A stretch of DNA of 64,000 nt from HGM04593 sp045636545 (GCA_045636545.1 JAZTXR010000062.1:1-64000); one strand, 5' to 3'; shown: positions 1 to 10,532, numbered from the stretch's first letter. The notes: generated by a model not told the origin, from the sequence alone. Translations and numbers: made by a program.

Positions 1-17
1 AAGGCGATATTAAAAAC

Positions 18-55
18 TATTTCCACGAGTTGGACGCGTCCAACTCGTGGAAATA
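18..55. repeat. 38-nt perfect palindrome
   Basis: Every base from 18 to 36 pairs with its partner from 55 down to 37, giving a 19-bp perfect inverted repeat centred on GACGCGTC with no spacer. In RNA it would form a strong hairpin. It probably ends a transcription unit lying to the left of the window, possibly an insertion-sequence gene given the repeats that follow at 74-134. No T-tract follows, so terminator function is inference. Confidence 0.6.
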
Positions 56-73
56 TGACTGATCATTATAATG

Positions 74-134
74 TTTATCACCCGAAATGTCCATTAAGAA
101 TTTTAAGGTATAATTTTATCACCCGTTTTGTCCA
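74..134. mobile_element. Paired 20-bp repeats, possible insertion-sequence end
   Basis: Two direct repeats, 74-93 and 115-134, share 17 of 20 bases: both begin TTTATCACCCG and end TGTCCA, differing only in AAA versus TTT in the middle. Read on the minus strand the outer copy begins TGGACAAAACGGGTGA. Several spaced copies of a terminal motif at one end are known for IS21-family elements, where they are transposase binding sites. No transposase gene lies inside the window, so the assignment is inference; the element body would lie to the left of position 1. Confidence 0.35.
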
Positions 135-161
135 GGTAACCTGAACCCTCCATAATTGCCG

Positions 162-192
162 GAGCCTTCTCCACGCATGGTGGAGAAGGCTC
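162..192. terminator. Hairpin downstream of metY
   Basis: A 13-bp perfect stem (162-174 with 180-192) and a 5-base loop lie about 60 bp past the metY stop codon. There is no clear T-run on either side, so this may be a weak or bidirectional terminator or an mRNA-protecting hairpin. Confidence 0.5.
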
Positions 193-249
193 TTGCTTCT
201 GTTCCTATTCCGTATTCCTTGAACAGCATCCTTGCTCTTTACTTTTCAA

Positions 250-1533
250 TTATAGAGTTTCCAGTGCCTGCTCAATGTCGGCAATGATGTCATCGGCATC
301 CTCAATACCCACTGAAAGACGTATGAGGTCGGGGTCGATGCCGGCTTCGAGCAACTGCTCGTTGCTCAGCTGGCGGTGTGTGTGGCTTGCAGGATTCAGC
401 ACGCACGAACGTGCATCGGCCACATGTGTCACAATAGAAATGAACTTGAGGCTGTCCATGAAACGGATGGCATCCTCCTTGTCGCCCTTAACGGCAAAGG
501 CCATTACACCGCAACCGCCGTTGGGCAGGTATTTCTTGGCGAGCTCATAGTGCTTGCTGCTTTTGAGGCCGCTGTGGTTTACCCATTTTACTTTGGGGTG
601 CTGCTCCAGGTACTCGGCAATCTTCTGTGCATTCTCGCAGTGGCGTGGCATGCGCAGGTGCAGTGTCTCAAGGCCCAGGTTCAGCAGGAAGGCATTCTCG
701 GGTGCCATCATCGCGCCCAGGTCGCGCATTACCTGTGACACCATTTTTGTGATGTAGGCCGCGCGGCCAAAATTCTTGGTGTAAATAAGTCCGTGGTAGC
801 TCTCATCGGGCTCGGTAAGGCAGGTGAACTTGTCGTGCTGTGCCTCCCAGTCAAAGTTTCCGCTGTCGATGACGCAACCGCCAACGGCAACGGCATGGCC
901 GTCCATATATTTTGTGGTGGAGTGGGTAACGATGTCGGCACCCCATTCAATTGGGCGGCAGTTTACCGGTGTTGCAAAGGTATTGTCAACGATAAGGGGC
1001 ACACCGTTGCGGTGGGCTATGGTTGCAAACTTCTCAATGTCGAGCACCTGAACGCCGGGGTTGGCAATAGTCTCACCAAAGAGAGCCTTGGTGTTGGGGC
1101 GGAATGTCTTCTCAATCTCCTCGGCAGGAGCATCTGCGTCAACGAATGTCACCTCAATGCCCATCTTCTTCATGGTTACGGCAAAGAGGTTGTATGTTCC
1201 ACCATAGATTGCTGTTGCCGATACAAAGTGGTCACCGCTCTGGCAGATGTTGAGTATCGCATAGAAATTGGCAGCCTGGCCCGATGATGTCATCACGGCG
1301 CCCACGCCACCCTCAAGGGCGTTGATTTTTGCACCCACCGCATCGACAGTCGGGTTCTGCAGACGGCTGTAGAAGTATCCGCTGTCTTCGAGGTCGAAGA
1401 GGCGTGCCATCTGTTCGCTGGTGTCGTATTTGAATGTAGTACTCTGATAAATGGGCAATGCGCGCGGCTCACCCTTCTTGGGTTGCCAGCCTCCCTGCAC
1501 ACATAGTGTGCCTGTATTCAATTTCTTTGTCAT
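250..1533 (-). CDS. metY: O-acetylhomoserine sulfhydrylase, PLP-dependent
   Basis: Cytoplasmic Cys/Met-metabolism PLP enzyme, 427 aa from the chosen start, the usual family length. It should make homocysteine from O-acetylhomoserine and sulfide for methionine synthesis. Visible features are the N-terminal 'TLCVQGGW' typical of the OAH branch, the substrate-binding 'YSRLQNPT', the 'SSGQAA' cofactor-phosphate region, the Schiff-base lysine in 'HSTTKY', and the C-terminal 'RLSVGIEDADDI'. The frame is open further upstream to 1632, but those residues do not resemble the family; the ATG at 1533 begins the conserved part and sits about 60 bases after a TATCTTTG promoter element. The gene stands alone between an insertion-sequence-like end and the divergent M60 gene. 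A cystathionine gamma-synthase is less likely because of the large insertions between residues 230 and 290. Confidence 0.9.
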   Translation of the reverse strand: MTKKLNTGTLCVQGGWQPKKGEPRALPIYQSTTFKYDTSEQMARLFDLEDSGYFYSRLQNPTVDAVGAKINALEGGVGAVMTSSGQAANFYAILNICQSGDHFVSATAIYGGTYNLFAVTMKKMGIEVTFVDADAPAEEIEKTFRPNTKALFGETIANPGVQVLDIEKFATIAHRNGVPLIVDNTFATPVNCRPIEWGADIVTHSTTKYMDGHAVAVGGCVIDSGNFDWEAQHDKFTCLTEPDESYHGLIYTKNFGRAAYITKMVSQVMRDLGAMMAPENAFLLNLGLETLHLRMPRHCENAQKIAEYLEQHPKVKWVNHSGLKSSKHYELAKKYLPNGGCGVMAFAVKGDKEDAIRFMDSLKFISIVTHVADARSCVLNPASHTHRQLSNEQLLEAGIDPDLIRLSVGIEDADDIIADIEQALETL

Positions 1534-1594
1534 AGTCTTAATAGTTTGTTGTTTAGTAATAAACTTTGGCGAAGATACGAATAATCTCTGTAAA

Positions 1595-1602
1595 CAAAGA
1601 TA
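1595..1602 (-). promoter_or_regulatory. Bacteroidetes -7 element for metY
   Basis: On the minus strand this is TATCTTTG, a full match to the TAnnTTTG consensus, about 60 bases ahead of the metY ATG. No good TTTG is seen at the -33 position. Confidence 0.45.
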
Positions 1603-1743
1603 TGTGTGCCGTTTTTTCTTTTCTCTTGTCATTTGTATCTACTTTGTGCGGTTGGTTAATTATGCAGTGTGGTAATCCCTGTTCGTTGTACAAAAAACGC
1701 CTTTCGCATATAAAGCGAGTGCGCGTGTGAATAATTTGCTGTT

Positions 1744-1779
1744 TTTGATTGTAAAAATGCGTGAAAAAACGTAACTTTG
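1744..1779 (+). promoter_or_regulatory. Possible promoter for the M60 peptidase gene
   Basis: TTTG at 1744-1747 and TAACTTTG at 1772-1779, separated by 24 bases (consensus 19-21). The spacing is long, so the -7 match is the stronger part. The leader to the ATG at 1934 would be about 150 bases. Confidence 0.35.
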
Positions 1780-1933
1780 TGCGTTTGCATGCTATTGTGC
1801 AGTAATGTTTTACGCATAAAAATACAGCCTTTTTGAAACAATTTTTCCGAGTGCTTTTGAATGGTGTAAATAATTATTTAAAAAGCGCATGCTTGGTAAT
1901 GGGTTGAATATAAATGAAAAACAAAATATAAAA

Positions 1934-4900
1934 ATGAAAAGAATTTTTACACATCTTTTTGTTGCTGTGCTGCTGATGTTGAGTTCGACATCGTGGGCGC
2001 AGTTGTCCTCTCTTGAAGTTGGACAAATTTATAGGTTCGAAAGTGCCAGGGGTGGTCGCTCGTTGAGGGCTGACGGTGTTGACGATGTGCATACCAAAAC
2101 AACCGACCCCAATGACAAGGCTCAGGAGTGGTATGTGACCAAGGATGGCGATTATTATGTGTTGCGTAATATTGCATGTGGTAAGTATCTGAGAGGAGCT
2201 TATTCTTATGGCGCAGCATGGGGAATGACTGATGATTATTCATCTGCGTTAAATAAATTCCAGTTGTTGACTTCAAATTCCACTCTGAATACTTTGAAGA
2301 CTAATGGTTCCGATAATTACGGTCATATGCACGATGATAATAATGGTGATAATGGTGGCTATAATGTGGTGGGCTGGCTTAATAACAATGACAATACCGG
2401 TTCGCATTGGACAATAACCAAGGTCAATTATACAGCAGAGCAGATAACCGAACTCCTTGAAATGGCACCGACAGTTGCAGAGGTTGCATCTTATTCTACT
2501 GCACTTAATGCGTTGTTTAATGATGGTGCAGGGGCTTGTGTTGCTCCTAAACTTAGTTCGCTCAATGAGGCAAAAACAACCGGTGAATATCAGGCACTCC
2601 CAATCGGCTTGCAGGCTATGGTCGATAAGGTGTATGGTGATGCTTGGGGCGAGGATAATGCCGATGCGACAAAACAAGCGAACAACCTTAATTGGGATGC
2701 AGAATATGCCAAGAAATTCCGTGTGCAGATGTATGAACCTTACAGTATCGCAGGCGACATTACATCGTGGCTTGGAATAAATTCCCATGCCAACAACGAT
2801 AACCCAACAGGTATATATATGCCTGCAGCCGGCACTCTTTATGTAATGGTTGAGGGCGAAATAAAAGAGGGTGCAACATTGCGCCTTGTCGATGGATATA
2901 CGAACCGCCGAATAAATGGAACTACAACAGAGAGTGCTGTTGTGTTGAAACAGGGCTTGAATGTCATAAACTATACAGGGGCTACCGGAATGTTGTATAT
3001 CTGCTACAATGTCGATACCTACAACCCCAACGGAGCAACACATACCGAAAAGTTCCCTCGTAAACTCTCTGAGTTCGCGCCGTTGAAAATCCACATCGAG
3101 GGTGGTGCAATCAACGGTTTCTACAATGCATGCGGTGACTTCCGCGCGACAACAGATGCAGAGAATCTTTGGAAGACATATACAGGTGCGAATGTCGATG
3201 CCGATACCGATTGGGAATATATGGAGACACGTGCCAATTTGAGCATATTGCCCATACTCGGCCATCGTGAAATACTTCTTCTTCAATTGGAGGATGAGCA
3301 GGGTGGTCGCGGTTTGCGCTCTTTGTTACCCGAGGCAATAAATTGCCCTTCTACTCCATACAGCTATGCTGAAAGTTGGGCCGATTACGGAATGGGTTGC
3401 GACCCTTCAAACGGTAAAATCAACATTGTAATGGAGGCGTGGGACCGTATTTTCTACTCTCAGCTTGCAACAATGGGTCTTGTTAGCAATTTGCAGATGG
3501 AAAGGATGAACGACCTCTATCCACGTTGGACAAAAGAGGGTACACGTGCCGAAATGTATGATTACGAAAACAAAAGCAATATTGACAATAAAACATATCT
3601 TGAGTTCTGTCAGGGTGTCGATTACAGCGAATATTTCAACCACCACGGTATTATCTTGGGAACAAGCAGCGGTAACCCGTATGGTGCCGGTGATCACGTA
3701 GGTTATCCTATCGGTGGCTTCAGTGCTGCAGTCTATGACTTGCCTAATACAGCCGGTTCTACCTGGGGACCTGCCCACGAGATTGGTCACCAGCATCAGG
3801 GACTTTTCACTTTGAATGGTCTTACCGAGGTTACAAATAACCTGTTTTCAAATATCTCTTTGTGGTATAAGGGTATGTCAACATCGCGCTACAATGGCAG
3901 TGACGGTTCATTGGAGAGTGTGTTGAATGCTTTCAACACTAACGGCAGCGACATATATACCAATAATATCTGGGCACTTACCCATCTATACTACCGTTTG
4001 TGGCTCTACTATCACTTGGCCGGTAATAACACACAGTTCTATCCTCGTCTTTTCGAGCTTCTGCGTAATGAACAGATGCAAAAGGGCTACAATGTGTCGG
4101 GTGATGTATCAACGTTGCACTTCTACAAACTTGCTTGCCAGGCTGCAGGCGAGGATTTGACCGAGTTCTTCCGTGCACACGGCTATTTCTCGGTGATGGA
4201 AGACCGCTTTGTGGGTGACTATAGCAATTCTATCTACAATGTTTCACAGGCAATGATAGACGAGGCCATTGCCGAGGTTAAGGCAATGCGCGATGCCGAA
4301 GGCAATCCTTTGAAGGAAAATCTCTCGATAATATTTATCAATGACGATGATGATACAGCTACTTATCTGCAGCACGACGGAGAGACTGCGCGTGAAATCT
4401 ACTTCGAGACAAAACCGAACTCCGATTTCGGTTCGGTAACCGATTTTATAGCCGGTAATGTGCCTGTTGAAACAACCTACACCGCAACACTGTCGGACAA
4501 CGGCACGATAACAATGAGTGGTGGCACAGGTGGCGTCGGCTTCCTTATTGTCAACGAAAAGAGCGAGATAATCTCGTTCAGCAATAAGGCTACATTTGCA
4601 CTGAGCGATGATGCTATGGAGGCTATCGTTTCGGGTAATGCAACAATTAAGGCTGTCGATTCTCAAAGCAATGTTGTTGAAGCTGAGGTAAACCTTACCG
4701 CATTGCAAAAGGGTGTGCTTGGTGCGTTGATATCAAAGGCACAGTCTATTGTTGATAAGGTTGATGATACATATACAAAGATTGGCTATTTCAAGCCTGC
4801 AACGGTTGCCGGCCTTGAAAGTTCTCTTGCATACGCCAAAGAGGTATATGCCGGTTCGTCGGGCTATGAGGCCGCATACGACCTTCTCTATGCCGAATAT

Positions 4901-7504
4901 ACAAAGGTGTTGGAGAACAAGGATGCTAAGATTCCGTTCAATCCATCACTTACTTATATTATAACAAACAAGGCCTATTCAAGCGAAACAATGTGGGTGA
5001 ATGGTTCCGGTGTTGTGCGCTCCGAGGGTGGTGTTGACCAGAAAAGCAATGATGCAAGATGGAAGTTCGTAGAGACATCTACGGCCGGTGTCTATAATAT
5101 CCGTACTTTGAGCAACAAATATATCCCGGCAGTGCAACAGTCTGCTTCAATGAACGCTACAAGCGACAAAGCGGACAACGGTGCTCTTTACACCTTGGAA
5201 GAGGTGGCTGATGGTGTCTGGGCAATCAAATTGTCACCTGCAGCCGGTTACAGGAATCTGCACTCGTCTTGGAGCAATGTGGTTGGTTGGGAGACCGGTG
5301 CCGATGCTTCTCGTTGGTATCTCACGGCTGTTGCTGCCGATCCTGTTATTGCCGACCTTGCCGACCTTGAGGTATATATAAATAAAACCGAGCAACTGCT
5401 TGATGAGGTGGTTGGTGCTGTGACATATGCCAAAGGCACACCGCTTTCATTGCAGACAACAACACAAGGCAGTGCAGGCTATCTTTGGTCTAATGCTCCA
5501 GAGGATTCCGAGGGTAGTATCAGTTATCTGGTCGATGGAACAACCGGTGTTAATGCAAACTATTTCCACACCGAGTGGAGCAGTGAGCCGCCATCGGGTT
5601 CTCACTATCTGGCTGTATATTTGGGCGAATCTAATGACCTCTCAAGCTTCACATTTAGCCACACAACCCGTTCGGGAGCCAGTGCCGATTTCCCAAAGAG
5701 TGTAGATGTATATGGTAGCAACGACAATGTTACCTACAAATATATAGGCTCGGCATCGGGTATGCCGCAGAGTGCCGGCACGGCTTGGGAGTTTGATGGA
5801 GTGATGCTCTCGTCATATAAATATCTGCGTTTCAATTATCACGCGAACCGTGGCTATTGGCACATGGCAGAGTTTGATATAACACCTGTCACAGGCTTTA
5901 CTGCAACAGGCAACGATGTATATAGCGGTACAGTCAGCGTAGATGCCGTTACAGCAGCAATGAATGCTCTGCACAATGGAAAGAGAACTGCAAACGGCAT
6001 ATCGCCGACAACCGATGATATTGATGCTAAACTGGAGGCGTTGCAGAGTGCTTATGAAACATTGTATGGACAGTACAAGGCAACAATTGATGCCCGCAAG
6101 GCAACGCTTGCCCAATTGGCTGCCGAAACGGAGACGCTTATGAAAGGCGTGGGAACTGTTACTTTAGCGGTAGAAACTCCAATCACCCTCACAACAAGCA
6201 ATTTCTATTGTAATGCACCGTATATAGCATCGCAAAATGCTGATTATTCAGCAGAATATGTTTCTAAACTGACAGACAAAAATCCGGGAACTTATCTGCA
6301 TACTCGTTGGAATACCAATTCGGACGATGGTGACTATCACTACTTGCGTGTAGATGCGGGAGAAACAACTCCAATCGATTTGTTCTCTTTTACATATACA
6401 ACAGCATCCCGAGGCAAGAAGGATATGCCGCTTACTATGGTTGTTGAAGGAGCAAATGAGATAGACGCTAACAATAGCACAAAAGATACATTTACCGAGA
6501 TTGCAACGCTGACATCGCTACCCGAAGTCCTGAATACCAATACAGTATATAAATCTTCAATTTTGGGTACTTCCGGTACAAAGTATCGCTATCTTCGCTT
6601 CAAAGTGACCGATATTACAGTCAATGAAGATGATAAAAACGGACACCCATTCTTTACAATGTCGGAATTTGGCTTGACATCTGTTACCGAAGAGAATGTT
6701 ACAGTGAATAATGCATATAAGAGTTGCGTTACCGACGAATTGTTGCTCACAACTGTGCATATAACAAATTCATCAAAGTCAATGAGCACTAATGCGCTTG
6801 TAACAAGTGTTGCTTTGCTCGATGCACAGATTGCCGACCAGCAGGCTGCAAAGGCTGCACTTGAGGAGTCAATGGGTTCGACATCTGCTCTTAAGGTGCA
6901 ACTCAATGAACTTCTATATCAGGCACAGACATTGTATGTTAAAATTGCCGATGAAAATGACGGAGTCATTGACGATTATTACAAATCGGCTATTGGTCAG
7001 GAAGATTTTGGGACGTTTATAAATGAAATAAGTGAGGCAGGTCCTCTTGTGCAGGAAAATGCAAATCCTACAGCAACTGATTTGCAGACTGCAATAAGCG
7101 AGCTTGGAGCAATTTGCGAGAAGATTAACGGAATCATTGCTGCTGACTTTGCTCAGGACTCAAGAACTGCTATTGAAGAACTTGTTGCCGAAATGGAAAC
7201 TTTGCTTGGTGAGGTTGCCGACAAAACAACTGCAAAAACAGCACTTGTTTTGCAGACAACCGATGAAGACGATAGTTTCTATATCTGGTCTAACGCGACA
7301 GCTTGGGACTGCGACGGCATTGGAGCTTTGATTGACAAGAACGATGACGGCACAGCAAAAACCGGAACATTCTTCGGAACAACTTGGGATGGCGGTGCTG
7401 TAAACAGTTATGACCACTATATTGCTGTTGACCTGGGTGTGGATGTTGCAATCAGTGAACTCTCTATCGATTATACAACCCGAAACAGTACCCATGCAAA
7501 CTAG
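1934..7504 (+). CDS. Secreted M60-family metallopeptidase with F5/8 type C modules, N-terminal part before an in-frame TAG
   Basis: Start chosen at the ATG giving a 22-residue signal peptide (Lys-Arg, hydrophobic core, 'SWA-Q' cleavage); the frame is open upstream to 1889 without signal character. A ricin-like trefoil region follows (about 28-165, 'QEWYV...YLRG'). The M60/enhancin-like domain has the zinc motif H615-E616-x-G-H619 and a candidate third ligand E632 in 'LTEVTNN'. A second trefoil-like stretch (about 1010-1130) precedes F5/8 type C (discoidin-like) modules at roughly 1170-1325, 1413-1590 and 1770 onward, joined by helical linkers. M60 enzymes cleave mucin-type glycoproteins; surface action on host mucin is inference. 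The frame stops at TAG (7502-7504), codon 1857, in the middle of the third discoidin-like module, and the same frame continues open to 10507. A truncated product would lack the C-terminal tail. Confidence 0.85.
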   Translation: MKRIFTHLFVAVLLMLSSTSWAQLSSLEVGQIYRFESARGGRSLRADGVDDVHTKTTDPNDKAQEWYVTKDGDYYVLRNIACGKYLRGAYSYGAAWGMTDDYSSALNKFQLLTSNSTLNTLKTNGSDNYGHMHDDNNGDNGGYNVVGWLNNNDNTGSHWTITKVNYTAEQITELLEMAPTVAEVASYSTALNALFNDGAGACVAPKLSSLNEAKTTGEYQALPIGLQAMVDKVYGDAWGEDNADATKQANNLNWDAEYAKKFRVQMYEPYSIAGDITSWLGINSHANNDNPTGIYMPAAGTLYVMVEGEIKEGATLRLVDGYTNRRINGTTTESAVVLKQGLNVINYTGATGMLYICYNVDTYNPNGATHTEKFPRKLSEFAPLKIHIEGGAINGFYNACGDFRATTDAENLWKTYTGANVDADTDWEYMETRANLSILPILGHREILLLQLEDEQGGRGLRSLLPEAINCPSTPYSYAESWADYGMGCDPSNGKINIVMEAWDRIFYSQLATMGLVSNLQMERMNDLYPRWTKEGTRAEMYDYENKSNIDNKTYLEFCQGVDYSEYFNHHGIILGTSSGNPYGAGDHVGYPIGGFSAAVYDLPNTAGSTWGPAHEIGHQHQGLFTLNGLTEVTNNLFSNISLWYKGMSTSRYNGSDGSLESVLNAFNTNGSDIYTNNIWALTHLYYRLWLYYHLAGNNTQFYPRLFELLRNEQMQKGYNVSGDVSTLHFYKLACQAAGEDLTEFFRAHGYFSVMEDRFVGDYSNSIYNVSQAMIDEAIAEVKAMRDAEGNPLKENLSIIFINDDDDTATYLQHDGETAREIYFETKPNSDFGSVTDFIAGNVPVETTYTATLSDNGTITMSGGTGGVGFLIVNEKSEIISFSNKATFALSDDAMEAIVSGNATIKAVDSQSNVVEAEVNLTALQKGVLGALISKAQSIVDKVDDTYTKIGYFKPATVAGLESSLAYAKEVYAGSSGYEAAYDLLYAEYTKVLENKDAKIPFNPSLTYIITNKAYSSETMWVNGSGVVRSEGGVDQKSNDARWKFVETSTAGVYNIRTLSNKYIPAVQQSASMNATSDKADNGALYTLEEVADGVWAIKLSPAAGYRNLHSSWSNVVGWETGADASRWYLTAVAADPVIADLADLEVYINKTEQLLDEVVGAVTYAKGTPLSLQTTTQGSAGYLWSNAPEDSEGSISYLVDGTTGVNANYFHTEWSSEPPSGSHYLAVYLGESNDLSSFTFSHTTRSGASADFPKSVDVYGSNDNVTYKYIGSASGMPQSAGTAWEFDGVMLSSYKYLRFNYHANRGYWHMAEFDITPVTGFTATGNDVYSGTVSVDAVTAAMNALHNGKRTANGISPTTDDIDAKLEALQSAYETLYGQYKATIDARKATLAQLAAETETLMKGVGTVTLAVETPITLTTSNFYCNAPYIASQNADYSAEYVSKLTDKNPGTYLHTRWNTNSDDGDYHYLRVDAGETTPIDLFSFTYTTASRGKKDMPLTMVVEGANEIDANNSTKDTFTEIATLTSLPEVLNTNTVYKSSILGTSGTKYRYLRFKVTDITVNEDDKNGHPFFTMSEFGLTSVTEENVTVNNAYKSCVTDELLLTTVHITNSSKSMSTNALVTSVALLDAQIADQQAAKAALEESMGSTSALKVQLNELLYQAQTLYVKIADENDGVIDDYYKSAIGQEDFGTFINEISEAGPLVQENANPTATDLQTAISELGAICEKINGIIAADFAQDSRTAIEELVAEMETLLGEVADKTTAKTALVLQTTDEDDSFYIWSNATAWDCDGIGALIDKNDDGTAKTGTFFGTTWDGGAVNSYDHYIAVDLGVDVAISELSIDYTTRNSTHAN

Positions 7505-10500
7505 CGTCCTACAGCAATAAAGGTTCTTGGTAGCAATGACAAGGAAGGCGAGTATGCTGAAATTACAACCCTTAGCGAGGGTATGCCTGTCGGTCAAAAC
7601 CAAAAGTGGGAGATGACTTCTACTGTTGCACTGGACAATTATTACCGTTACATACGCTTTGCCGTGGCTACAGATGCAGGTTTCTTCAATATGTCCGATT
7701 TTAATCTCTATGCACATAGTGCAGTTGAAACGAAGGATGATTATCTGCCATCGGGTATAACAGGTGCGCAATTGTTTGCTATGAATGCTGCGTTGCTGGC
7801 AGGTATCGATGCAAGGGATAAGTTTGTGACTGAGGATAATTACAATGCAGCTCTCACAGCTTTGCAAACACAATATGATGCTTTGTTGGCAATAAAGAAC
7901 GCAAATGTTACCTATAGAACTTCGTTGACAGACCTTATAGCCGAAACAAATACTCTTGTTGCCGAGGTTGCAAAAATTGATGGAACGGAAACAAAGATTG
8001 CATTGCAGTGCGAGAACGAGAATGCACCTTATTATATATATTGTAATGCACCGGGTGCTACAAATAACTACCCTGGTGACAACTTGGGTGTTGCTGCATT
8101 GCTCGATGTTGACGATGGTGGCGAACCTATTACCGCAACATTCCTGCACACTTCGTATGTCGCTGGTAGCCACGATGATGCCCTCGACCACTACTTGCGC
8201 GTTGACATGGGCGAAGCAAATCTCCTGTCGTTCAAGTTCCGTTATACTCCGCGTATCGGTAACACAGGCAATGCTCCATTGGTGATGCTCATAGAGGGAA
8301 GTAACGACTGTGTGAATTTTGAGGAGATTACAACACTCACTGATATGACTACAACATACCAGTCGCAAGAGATAACCAATGGTAAAGCCTACCGCTATAT
8401 ACGCTTTATGGTTAAGGATACACATAACCACGGTGCTTACAACGGGCATCCGTTCTTTGCGATGAGTCACTTTGAAATGACTGCTTGCAAAACAATTTCT
8501 GTCGCCCAGGAGTATGCTTCGCCAAACTTGCCTTTGTCAACAGTGGTTGCTGCAAACAACGAGGCTGTGGATGGTACAACAGTGAAGGACCAGTTCTATG
8601 TTACGGAAACTGTTTATAATACAGCTGTTGATGAGTTGCAGGCTGCAAAGGATGCGTTGGAGGCTGCAATTGCATTGAAGAGTATTCCTGTTAAACTCAC
8701 AACCGATGTAAACAACCCTGTGCTTTACAAGATACGCATCAACAGAAGTTATGCAGAATATGCATCACTGCAATACGATGCTTCTGATTCAAAAGTCGCT
8801 GTTGCAGCAATGGAGTTTGCAACTGCAAATTCGCAGAGCTGGTATTTTATGCAGGGAACAGATACCGACAGCTACGAGGATATTTTGATTTTGCCGTATG
8901 TCGGCAGTGAAAATCCAAATACCACACAGCGTTTGGCTGCCGCGGATACTAGTGATGGCGCCGGCAAGGTTGTGGCTGTAGAAGCAAATGATGCTACGTA
9001 TACCAAACAGAACTGGTACATAACCGTAGATGTCGGAAATACAGCCGAAGGTTGGTGGAATATACGCCCCGAAGGCAAGAATAACTATTTCAGTAACCAT
9101 AGCGGAAACGGTAATAAGATGGGCTTCTGGAACAGTTCAAGCGATGATGGCTCGGAGTTCAAGTTTATCCTTGATGAGGCTTATGCAATAGTAGAGGAGG
9201 CTTTTGCTTCTTATGGCAGAGAACCTGAATATACCGATGTCCCGGGTTATCTCGCCACCGCTGATTATAACAATGCTTATGATGCTGTTGCCGGTTACAT
9301 TGAGAACAAGAATGGTGAAGATACCGATGTGTTTGCAGCGTTTGCCACACTTGAAGACGCTAAGGCAAAAGCAACCTATGTTCCTTCTCACAGCCTTGAG
9401 CACGGCGCTGTTTACCGCATTATGAACCTTATCACAAATACAGAAACACAGTATAAGTATCACTACATTGCCAACAGCGGCGCGACAATCACATTCCCAA
9501 CAACTCAGGCTAATGACGGTTCCGACCTCTGGGTATGTATTAAGGATGGTGATAAGTATAAGTTCGTGAGTGCGCTTGGTACATTGTCGCTCGGCTGGAA
9601 ACAGGGCGGTGAGGATGCACAGGCATATTCAGTTGCTGATGGCTCTTTCGATGGTGCCAAGAGATTGAAGAACGGTAATACAGCTATGGCTCTTACCAAT
9701 GAGAATTGGGGTACATTGGGCTTTAATCAAGCGGGTAGTGACGGAAATACTCAAAGCCCCAACTGGTCAACCGACTGGTTCTTCCAAAAGGTTGAAAATG
9801 CCGATGTCGTGTTCAACGTGAATATCTCTTCACGCAGGTTCTCATCGCTCTATCTGCCATACAATGTTACAGTACCAGAGGGTGTTTCTGTCTTTACTGC
9901 AGTAGCTGTTGACGGTGGCTATGTCGACCTCTACCGTGTTGCCGATAATGATGATGAAACAGCAGCAGGCAACATAATCCCGGCCCGCACTCCTGTGATA
10001 CTCTACATAGAGGATGACAATGAAGTTCCTGCATCGTCAAAGGCATTCGCTTTTAAATTTACTGCAGGTGATGCTTCACTTGGTCAGGCAATACAGCAGC
10101 ATATAGGCGATGCTATAATCTATGGTAAGATATTGCAGACCCCGGTTCAGTGCACCGACGGTTACCGCTATTACAAGCTCGGAAGCAAAAATGGCGACAA
10201 AGTTTCCAAGATGTACTGGATGTATAAGGAGTATAGCGACAACGGTACAATCGCAGATGGCAATGCCGGTACCGACAAAGGCGGTTACATACGTTGTAGC
10301 GCAAACAAGATATATATGCGTGTACAGGAGAACAATGCGCAGAACGCCTTCAGCATGCGCTTTGCCGGTGCAACAACAGGTGTTGATGAGGTGACAGGTG
10401 AAAACGGAGAGGTGAAAGCTATCTATGATATGCAGGGACGTAAACTCACTGAGATTACAATGCCCGGTATGTATATCGTGAATGGCAAAAAGGTTATGGT

Positions 10501-10507
10501 AAAATGA
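7505..10507 (+). pseudogene. C-terminal continuation of the M60 peptidase after the amber codon
   Basis: Same reading frame as the upstream part, with no insertion or deletion: the discoidin-like module resumes at once ('AIKVLGSND', matching 'SVDVYGSND' in the first module). It holds the rest of that module, a further F5/8-like module (about 7990-8500), trefoil-like stretches around 8700-9170 and 9400-9790, and a C-terminal region ending in 'YDMQGRKL' and 'YIVNGKKVMVK', a tail typical of exported Bacteroidales proteins. The first ATG is at 7583, but there is no signal peptide, so this piece alone could not be secreted. The intact gene would encode about 2857 aa. A CAG-to-TAG change would explain the break. 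Clean reading frames on both sides mean the lesion is recent or is a sequencing error. Confidence 0.75.
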
Positions 10508-10532
10508 TTCTTGCTTAAATAATATATAGGTT

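Larger units (their letters stand above)
1534..1933. other. Divergent intergenic region
   Basis: About 400 bases between the divergent metY and M60 genes. It holds candidate promoters for both (1595-1602 minus; 1744-1779 plus) and an AT-rich leader before the M60 start. Short open frames across it have no recognisable product. No riboswitch was recognised in the metY leader. Confidence 0.6.

Noticed and set aside
1534..1640. SAM-type riboswitch in the metY leader
   Set aside because: The predicted leader is only about 55 bases and no paired core could be recognised.
7502..7504. TAG read as a sense codon (stop reassignment)
   Set aside because: nuoI, nuoJ, the ZIP gene and the second chromate gene all end in TAG at the expected family length, so TAG is a normal stop here.
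7160..8470. 436-codon open frame on the minus strand inside the M60 gene
   Set aside because: Antisense shadow of a biased coding frame; Cys/Ile-rich translation without any recognisable motif.
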